Below, in pieces: positions 6,153 to 10,800 of a stretch of 10,800 bases of DNA; position 1 is the stretch's first letter; each line of letters begins with the position of its first letter. The notes under the pieces are model-generated. The model was given only the letters and a program-made list of their open reading frames with translations, was not told the origin of the DNA and searched no databases. Origin of the DNA: Clostridiales bacterium (GTDB lineage: Bacteria; Bacillota; Clostridia; Tissierellales; Sedimentibacteraceae); the NCBI GenBank assembly GCA_003497505.1, contig DNNV01000386.1, positions 1 to 10,800 on the forward strand. The letters are read 5' to 3'. The translations under genes and the position numbers were made by a program.

Positions 6153-7563
6153 GAAATAATTTTTCATATGCGGAGCGATAAATTTGTTTTTCTGAAGTGG
6201 CCTTAACCAATGCTTTGTTTATGGATTTTTTTAGATAGGACTTTCTTTCTGAAAGCTCATTTCTGAGTGCATCCTCATCTATGGCAGTAATTTTAGAATC
6301 TTTCATCAAAAACTTACCATTTACCAGCACATGCTTTATTTTTACAGCTGGGGTGTGAAATATAAGCTCATTCATCAAGGATAAATCTGTTATGCCTAAT
6401 ACACTGTTTTTATCTGCTATAGCTAAATCTGCTGCATATCCTGTTTCAATAAAACCTGATGGAACAGGAAAATTGAGTACATTGCTTCCGTTCTTTGTCA
6501 CCATGGCATACGCGGTCATTGAATCAATCCATAGGCGGTAGTCATTTTGATTGTTTCTTTGCATTAGCAGAAACAATCTCAGAATTTCAAGCATATTGTG
6601 GTTTGTCCCGCAGTTGGAGCCATCAGAACCTAAGGCAATAGGTATGTCACGCCTTATATATTCGTGTGCAGGAAAAATACCGCTGCCTAAAAATAAATTG
6701 CTTGCCGGATTTGAAACAACCACAGACCTTCTGTGGGCTACAATGTCCATCTCTTTTTCATTCAGCCATATGCAGTGCGCCAAAGAGGTGTTGGACTTAA
6801 GCAATCTAAATGAATCTAATTTTTCTATAATAGAATTATTGCCAGAAGACATCTGCTGCCACCTGGTTTCAAGAAGGTGGCAGTGAACAGACAGTCCGTA
6901 TTTATCAGACATGTATGAAGATGCCTCAAGCAGCTCAGCATCTGCTCTTTGCGGAGAGTTTACACCCAAGATAACCTGAAGGGTGCCCTCAGGGCTGTGA
7001 AAATGTCTGATGAAGTCATCATAAAAACTCATATATTCTTCAATTGAAGGAAAATATTTTTTAGTTTCCTGTTCGGAAGATTCATTTTTCATTCCATGCA
7101 GAAAATCACAATCCCGAATGTTGTGAAGCATTGGTGCAAGTCCTGCCCTGAAGCCTGATTTACTGTATATCTCAGCTGCATTATGCGCTGTCTTCAAGTG
7201 AGGAAGGTGATCAACGCAGGCTGTTACTCCTGACCTCAGCATTTCACATATGCCGAGTGCAACAGACAGTTCCATGTCTTCACCGCTTAAAATACCCCCA
7301 AGATTTACAGTGTCAGATGACCATATTTCCAGCGGCTCGCCCCAGGAAGTTCCGCGGATGACGTTTGTATAAGAGTGATAATGGCTGTTGACCATTCCGG
7401 GCAGCACAATATCACCGCATAAATCTATGTATTCCTCATTTTCATGTGGAATAAGCATGCTTCCGGTTTCATGTATTATTTGACCGTCAATACGGATATC
7501 AATATGGTTAAATACTATTCCGTCCTTGTTGATTTGCAGAACCTTGCCGTTTTTTAAAAGCAT
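6139..7563 (-). CDS. Amidohydrolase of the MTA/SAH deaminase-chlorohydrolase superfamily
   Basis: The 474-residue cytoplasmic metallohydrolase probably deaminates a purine nucleoside or related ring. The metal site is complete: HYH (H61, H63), H229 in VHCH, H263 in LAHC and D314 in LGSDG, with the catalytic E232 in LLET three residues after H229. This is the pattern of the family with MTA/S-adenosylhomocysteine deaminase, 5'-deoxyadenosine deaminase, guanine deaminase and AtzB-type hydrolases. The substrate His seen in HAPY of MTA/SAH deaminases is not present at the matching place (GVNSPQRAD, ~200-208), so its substrate may differ. The ATG at 7563 follows AAGGAG with 6-base spacing. It lies 15 bases after the FucI-like gene in one operon. 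A role on 5'-deoxynucleosides is inferred from the neighbouring aldolase and MtnA-like isomerase. Confidence 0.85.
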   Translation of the reverse strand: MLLKNGKVLQINKDGIVFNHIDIRIDGQIIHETGSMLIPHENEEYIDLCGDIVLPGMVNSHYHSYTNVIRGTSWGEPLEIWSSDTVNLGGILSGEDMELSVALGICEMLRSGVTACVDHLPHLKTAHNAAEIYSKSGFRAGLAPMLHNIRDCDFLHGMKNESSEQETKKYFPSIEEYMSFYDDFIRHFHSPEGTLQVILGVNSPQRADAELLEASSYMSDKYGLSVHCHLLETRWQQMSSGNNSIIEKLDSFRLLKSNTSLAHCIWLNEKEMDIVAHRRSVVVSNPASNLFLGSGIFPAHEYIRRDIPIALGSDGSNCGTNHNMLEILRLFLLMQRNNQNDYRLWIDSMTAYAMVTKNGSNVLNFPVPSGFIETGYAADLAIADKNSVLGITDLSLMNELIFHTPAVKIKHVLVNGKFLMKDSKITAIDEDALRNELSERKSYLKKSINKALVKATSEKQIYRSAYEKLFQKSE

Positions 7564-7578
7564 AACTGCTCCTTAAAA

Positions 7579-8760
7579 TTATAGTAAATTAAAGAATTCT
7601 TTCAGGTGCTCCGAATAGTCTCCCATACATACAAGGTAGTGGTTTCCTACAGGAGTATTAAAGAATTTATCCGAATCTTCCTTGCAGCTTACACGTATTT
7701 GAGTACGGCACTGATCTTTTTCATGAAGAGCTTCTTCAATATAAGCACCTGATATAAATCTGCGCTCAAGGTCACCTGATGCTTTAAATACAGTGGCAGG
7801 TCCCTGTGGTATGTCACCTGCAACGGCAACTCCGATATTTGATTCAAAATGTGTGTCTAAAGTATATGTTGCAGGCATGTTTAAAGGAACGGTGCAGTGT
7901 GCAAAAACAATTTCTCCGTCTCGTACACGTGAAGGATTGCATTGGAATACAGGCTTTCCTGAGATTTTACCAAGTATGGCCATGGAAATAAGAGATGGAA
8001 GGTCTGCCTCGCATCCGCTGTAGATTCCTTCTTGATTCAATAGAGCCATTCCAAGACATCCGCTGTTTTTAACGGCTGTAAGCAGGTCAAAGCATCTTGC
8101 GCTGAAACCGTCAAGGTTGTATTTCTCCACCAGTCGTGAAAAGGCGCCATATATTGCAAGTGAATTCTCAATTTCATTTTTATCGAAATCCTTCTCAAAC
8201 AAAGCTCTGCAGCTTTCGTTATCAGGATATGATTTTTTTTCAATTTCGCTAATCAGCTCTTCAATACTTATTTCAATAACTTCAATTCCTGTTTTTTCTT
8301 TCAGAGCTTCATAATCTACAGCAGTGGATATAAGCCAATCTGAAGGTCTGCCCACTAAAGCAAGGCGAAGTCCTTTTAATTCTTTAACAGCTTTGGAGGC
8401 ACATGCAATCTGCTCTAACTTGTCGGATACCTCTTCCTTTGTTCCGTGAAGCAGACGTCCCTTTTTGCCTTCATTGGCAAGGTGTGTCATCATTTCCATT
8501 GAAGCTGATAAAGAGTTGTCACTGCCGCTTGTAATGATAATTACAGGTTCTTTCAAATGAGGCAGGGCTTCTTTGAATAATCCAGCTGTTCCGCCTGAAG
8601 CTACGTATACAAGAGAAACGTTTTCGTCTTTAACATTATCCAATGATGCATCAACGAAATTAATACCTGTTTTTTGCTTAACATAATCGAATAAATCTGA
8701 AGCTTTTTTCTTAAGTTCTGAACCGTCATGCAAAATACTTTGTAAATAGAAATATTTCAT
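7579..8760 (-). CDS. L-fucose isomerase-like protein (aldose-ketose isomerase superfamily)
   Basis: The product has 393 residues. Its C-terminal half follows the FucI/AraA-type pattern: GFSARCFDLL (~218-227), GCEADLPSLISM (249-260) with likely catalytic or metal ligands E251 and D253, FAHCTVPLNM (286-295) with H288, and GNHYLVCMGDY (372-382). The N-terminal part (1-200) is a Rossmann-like alpha/beta region with VASGGTAG (~53-60). True L-fucose isomerases are about 590 residues, so this is a shorter member of the superfamily. It probably interconverts an aldose and a ketose, with Mn or another divalent metal, in the cytoplasm; the sugar is unknown. The start ATG has GAGGG 5 bases upstream. It is the first gene of the operon, followed by the amidohydrolase, and is preceded by a promoter and a GGACGTCC operator. 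Confidence 0.75.
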   Translation of the reverse strand: MKYFYLQSILHDGSELKKKASDLFDYVKQKTGINFVDASLDNVKDENVSLVYVASGGTAGLFKEALPHLKEPVIIITSGSDNSLSASMEMMTHLANEGKKGRLLHGTKEEVSDKLEQIACASKAVKELKGLRLALVGRPSDWLISTAVDYEALKEKTGIEVIEISIEELISEIEKKSYPDNESCRALFEKDFDKNEIENSLAIYGAFSRLVEKYNLDGFSARCFDLLTAVKNSGCLGMALLNQEGIYSGCEADLPSLISMAILGKISGKPVFQCNPSRVRDGEIVFAHCTVPLNMPATYTLDTHFESNIGVAVAGDIPQGPATVFKASGDLERRFISGAYIEEALHEKDQCRTQIRVSCKEDSDKFFNTPVGNHYLVCMGDYSEHLKEFFNLL

Positions 8761-8790
8761 GAAATCCCTCTTTTCTAATTTTAATCACAC

Positions 8791-8808
8791 GGTGGACGTC
8801 CTACCTCT
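8791..8808 (-). promoter_or_regulatory. Operator GGACGTCC, upstream of the fucI-like gene
   Basis: On the minus strand the site reads AGAGGTAGGACGTCCACC, with the 8-bp palindrome GGACGTCC at 8794-8801. It begins just downstream of the -10 box, over the expected transcription start, a place where a bound repressor blocks transcription. The same motif recurs in the aldolase promoter. The likely binder is the GntR-type regulator encoded next door. Confidence 0.75.
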
Positions 8809-8809
8809 A

Positions 8810-8838
8810 AAAATAGCAAAATAAATCATGAATGTCAA
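8810..8838 (-). promoter_or_regulatory. Promoter of the fucI-like/amidohydrolase operon
   Basis: On the minus strand TTGACA (8838-8833) and TATTTT (8815-8810) are spaced by 17 bases. Transcription would begin at about 8803, within or beside the operator. I see no terminator between the gntR stop (8852) and this promoter, so weak read-through from gntR is possible. Confidence 0.75.
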
Positions 8839-8851
8839 TTGCAAATATAAA

Positions 8852-9583
8852 TTACTTTGTATACCGCCTGATAATATTAAATTCAAGCTTGTCCGTTATG
8901 AAGTAACTGTCAGAATAGAATACGGGAATACCCTTTGCAGAATAATGTATCTGCTGCAGGAGCAAAAGCGCCTTTGGCTCAGTCAGAGAAAGTTTATCCA
9001 TGAGCTTTTCATTGCTGAGAACAGCGTGAATGGAGCAGTTTGAGAAAGAAACCGGCACATAATTATTCACGAAATTAAACAGCGATGCATAGTTGTTGTT
9101 TGAAAAATCGTTCAGCATTTCATCCGTATGTCTGATATAGTCTTCCACGTAGACAATGCTGGTGTTATCAGCTGTCCTGACGCGCTCTATATACAGAACC
9201 TCAACAGGCTCGTCACTTCCCAATTTTTGTGAAATATCCAATGATGCCATGCGTGTGTCCATATGTATGCTTTTTGTTCCCGGGACATATCCATGTTCTG
9301 CGATTATTTTTGTGGTACTGTCCAGCGCTGCGATGTTGTAGCGTATGTTTTGTGTGCTTTTGTAAAGCGTTACAAATGTTCCTATTCCGTGGCGTGAAAT
9401 TACAAGGCCCTCATTTTCAAGTGTCTTGATTGCTTCGCGCACCGTATTGCGGCTTACACCTAAAAGTGAAGCCAATTCCTGCTCGGAGGGCAATTTAGAC
9501 ATGAAATCAGAATTTTTAATCATATCAAAAATAGCCTCTTTTACTTTGGACGATAGTGTCCTGTTTGTCAATTTTATAGACAT
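8852..9583 (-). CDS. GntR-family transcriptional regulator, HutC subfamily
   Basis: The 243-residue product has an N-terminal winged helix (~10-70) with the GntR signature KLPSEQELASLLGVSRNTVR and the following AIKTLENEGLV, and a C-terminal effector-binding UTRA domain (~95-240, with VEVLYIERVR and IPVFYSDSYF). Such regulators usually repress and are released by a sugar phosphate or related metabolite. The ATG at 9583 follows GAGGGG with 6-base spacing. The gene lies between two enzyme operons: fucI-like/amidohydrolase downstream on the same strand, and aldolase/isomerase divergent. Both carry the GGACGTCC operator, while I see none in its own promoter. The effector is unknown; a 5-deoxypentose phosphate is a reasonable guess from the neighbours. 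Confidence 0.92.
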   Translation of the reverse strand: MSIKLTNRTLSSKVKEAIFDMIKNSDFMSKLPSEQELASLLGVSRNTVREAIKTLENEGLVISRHGIGTFVTLYKSTQNIRYNIAALDSTTKIIAEHGYVPGTKSIHMDTRMASLDISQKLGSDEPVEVLYIERVRTADNTSIVYVEDYIRHTDEMLNDFSNNNYASLFNFVNNYVPVSFSNCSIHAVLSNEKLMDKLSLTEPKALLLLQQIHYSAKGIPVFYSDSYFITDKLEFNIIRRYTK

Positions 9584-9613
9584 ATGTTACCCCTCATTTG
9601 CTTTTATAATTGT

Positions 9614-9643
9614 ATAGTAGTATATTTTATGACATATTGTCAA
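9614..9643 (-). promoter_or_regulatory. Candidate promoter of the gntR-type gene
   Basis: On the minus strand a perfect TTGACA (9643-9638) is 18 bases from TACTAT (9619-9614), about 30 bases before the start codon. The -10 match is moderate. There is no GGACGTCC palindrome nearby, so autoregulation is not evident. Confidence 0.5.
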
Positions 9644-9706
9644 GAGGCATATGGAAATGTGTTGTATTGATGCTAATAAAATATGTTATATATAGGACAA
9701 ATCTAA

Positions 9707-9735
9707 TTGACAGAATAATTTTCATGTGTTATCAT
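9707..9735 (+). promoter_or_regulatory. Promoter of the aldolase/isomerase operon
   Basis: TTGACA (9707-9712) and TATCAT (9730-9735) are spaced by 17 bases, with a TG one base before the -10 (extended -10). It is followed within 20 bases by the operator, and points away from the regulator gene. Confidence 0.75.
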
Positions 9736-9745
9736 CAGCATACAC

Positions 9746-9763
9746 AGAGGTTGGACGTCCTAT
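9746..9763 (+). promoter_or_regulatory. Operator GGACGTCC, upstream of the aldolase gene
   Basis: The site reads AGAGGTTGGACGTCCTAT with the palindrome GGACGTCC at 9753-9760. It shares 14 of 15 bases of AGAGGTWGGACGTCC with the site before the fucI-like gene, in the same orientation to transcription and again downstream of the -10 box. It probably lets the GntR-type regulator block this operon. Confidence 0.75.
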
Positions 9764-9783
9764 AACGAAACAGGAGGTAATAT

Positions 9784-10401
9784 ATGGATTATTCTATAAT
9801 CCGTGAAGAGGTGGCACGCTTTTGTCATGTTGTTTATGAAAAAGGTTATACACAGGCTTCAGGAGGCAATTTAAGCTGCAGAGTTCCCGGAACGAATCTT
9901 TTTGCCATAAAAAGGACTGCGGTTAATATGAGGTTTATGACTGCGGATGATGTGGTCATTGTTGATGAAGAATTAAATGTTGTTTACGGTGAGGGCAAGC
10001 CTTCAAAGGAGGCTGGATTCCATATAGGAGTTTTGAAGAGCCGTCCGGAGATGAATGCTCTTATACATTGTCATCCTAATTATGCTATTGCAATTGCCAA
10101 CAACAAGATGGACCTTCCATTAACCACAGTGACGGTAAAAAAGGCTGTGGGTTATGTTCCGTGGATTGAAACTGCACTGGCAGGAAGCGACGAGCTTAAG
10201 CAATATGTGGTTGATGCATTTGTTAAATACCCTGAAAGTGTGGGAATTCTTATGAAGGAACACGGTGTTTGCGCTGTGGGACGCACGCTGGAGGAGGCTT
10301 ATAACAAGCTGGACTTAATTGAACAGACATCCAAGCAGGCAGTCATACAGGTTTTAGTTGCACAGAATAGGGATAAATTTAAAGAGTTATTTAATGTATA
10401 A
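9784..10401 (+). CDS. Class II aldolase, L-fuculose-phosphate aldolase family
   Basis: The 205-residue product is a zinc-dependent aldolase of the AraD/FucA family, which split ketose-1-phosphates into DHAP and an aldehyde. The phosphate-binding SGGNLS (26-31), the catalytic glutamate E76 in KPSKEAGFH, and three zinc ligands (H95 and H97 in IHCH, H160 in KEHG) are all present. Length is normal for FucA (about 215). The start ATG has GGAGG 8 bases upstream. The MtnA-like isomerase gene starts 14 bases after the stop, so the pair is an operon. Next to such an isomerase, the likely substrate is 5-deoxy-D-ribulose-1-phosphate or its 5-methylthio analogue, as in the DrdA or DHAP-shunt aldolases, rather than L-fuculose-1-phosphate. 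That reading is inferred from the neighbour, so I give no symbol. Confidence 0.9.
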   Translation: MDYSIIREEVARFCHVVYEKGYTQASGGNLSCRVPGTNLFAIKRTAVNMRFMTADDVVIVDEELNVVYGEGKPSKEAGFHIGVLKSRPEMNALIHCHPNYAIAIANNKMDLPLTTVTVKKAVGYVPWIETALAGSDELKQYVVDAFVKYPESVGILMKEHGVCAVGRTLEEAYNKLDLIEQTSKQAVIQVLVAQNRDKFKELFNV

Positions 10402-10415
10402 GAGAGGGAAGTAAT

Positions 10416-10800
10416 TTGAACAGAATTAATGAGTTAACCCAGAAATGGAAGTCAGAAGGACTATTGCTTCCTATATGGTCAGAAAACAATAAACTTTATG
10501 TCATAGACCAGAGGGCGCTTCCTAGAGAAACTGTTGTTGAAGAAATTACAGATGTCAGGGAGCTTGCAAAGGCAATAAAAGATATGTCGATAAGAGGCTC
10601 CGGCGCAATAGGAATATCCGGTGTATACGGCATGATGCTTGCAGCTATGAACAGCAACGGCAATAAAGAAGCGGTTATAGAAGCGGGAAAAGAGCTGAAG
10701 GCTACAAGGCCAACGGCATTGAATTTAATGAAGACTGTGGACAGAATGACAGATTTCGTTTTATCCTGTCCTGATGATATATTTTATGAAAAGTTTATGG
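10416..10800 (+). CDS. MtnA-like sugar-1-phosphate isomerase (partial, runs off the window)
   Basis: Only the first 128 residues are present. The start is a TTG at 10416 after GAGAGGGAAG; no ATG with a ribosome binding site lies nearby. The sequence shows the N-terminal marks of the MtnA/eIF2B-alpha-like family: a strand ending in VIDQRALP (29-36), IRGSGAIGI (59-67, usually RGAPAIG) with the following YGM, and RPTALNL (98-104), the usual RPT-A-NL motif. MtnA converts 5-methylthioribose-1-phosphate to the ribulose form; relatives such as DrdI act on 5-deoxyribose-1-phosphate. The catalytic Cys and Asp lie beyond the edge. With the aldolase it forms the two-step isomerase/aldolase core of 5-deoxyribose disposal. 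Canonical MtnA or DrdI cannot be told apart from this fragment. Confidence 0.85.
   Translation, partial: MNRINELTQKWKSEGLLLPIWSENNKLYVIDQRALPRETVVEEITDVRELAKAIKDMSIRGSGAIGISGVYGMMLAAMNSNGNKEAVIEAGKELKATRPTALNLMKTVDRMTDFVLSCPDDIFYEKFM

Noticed and set aside
8449..8461. AGACGTCC inside the fucI-like gene as a third operator
   Set aside because: It matches only 7 of 8 palindrome bases, lacks the AGAGGTW flank and lies within coding sequence.

Overview
The window looks like a low-GC, anaerobic Firmicute, most likely a member of the Clostridia. The grounds are the AT-rich sequence, strong GGAGG-type ribosome binding sites, TTG starts, a T-box leader in front of thrS, a small secreted DUF2680-like protein, and Clostridia-style remnants of an ECF sigma factor and a large serine recombinase. 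No species can be named from the sequence alone.

Layout. Positions 1-1220 are a degenerate stretch: no intact gene at the left end, then the first ~40 residues of an ECF sigma factor cut off in mid-domain, an unrecognised ORF fragment, and a short piece of a large serine recombinase, closed by two hairpins. Positions 1239-3871 hold a signalling unit: a small secreted protein on the minus strand, divergent from an OmpR-type response regulator and its membrane histidine kinase, which overlap by 8 bases. The two divergent promoters carry the same TTTYGCCACA element at their -35 regions. Positions 3887-6152 are a complete threonyl-tRNA synthetase unit: promoter, T-box leader with an ACT (Thr) specifier candidate, terminator, thrS, and a final bidirectional terminator.

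Positions 6139-10800 are the most interesting part, two catabolic units around a GntR/HutC regulator. On the minus strand, an L-fucose-isomerase-like protein (393 aa) is followed by an amidohydrolase of the MTA/SAH deaminase-chlorohydrolase superfamily. The regulator gene lies upstream of them, also on the minus strand. Divergent from the regulator, on the plus strand, are a class II (fuculose-phosphate type) aldolase and an MtnA-like sugar-1-phosphate isomerase that runs off the window. The isomerase and fucI-like promoters are linked by an almost identical operator, AGAGGTWGGACGTCC, just downstream of the -10 box of both enzyme operons, so they are probably one regulon. Aldolase plus MtnA-like isomerase is the core of the 5-deoxyribose disposal / DHAP shunt route, which splits 5-deoxyribulose-1-phosphate (or the methylthio analogue) into DHAP and an aldehyde. 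The co-regulated amidohydrolase could deaminate the parent 5'-deoxynucleoside. The role of the FucI-like protein is not explained by the known pathway, and makes this cluster a candidate variant salvage system.
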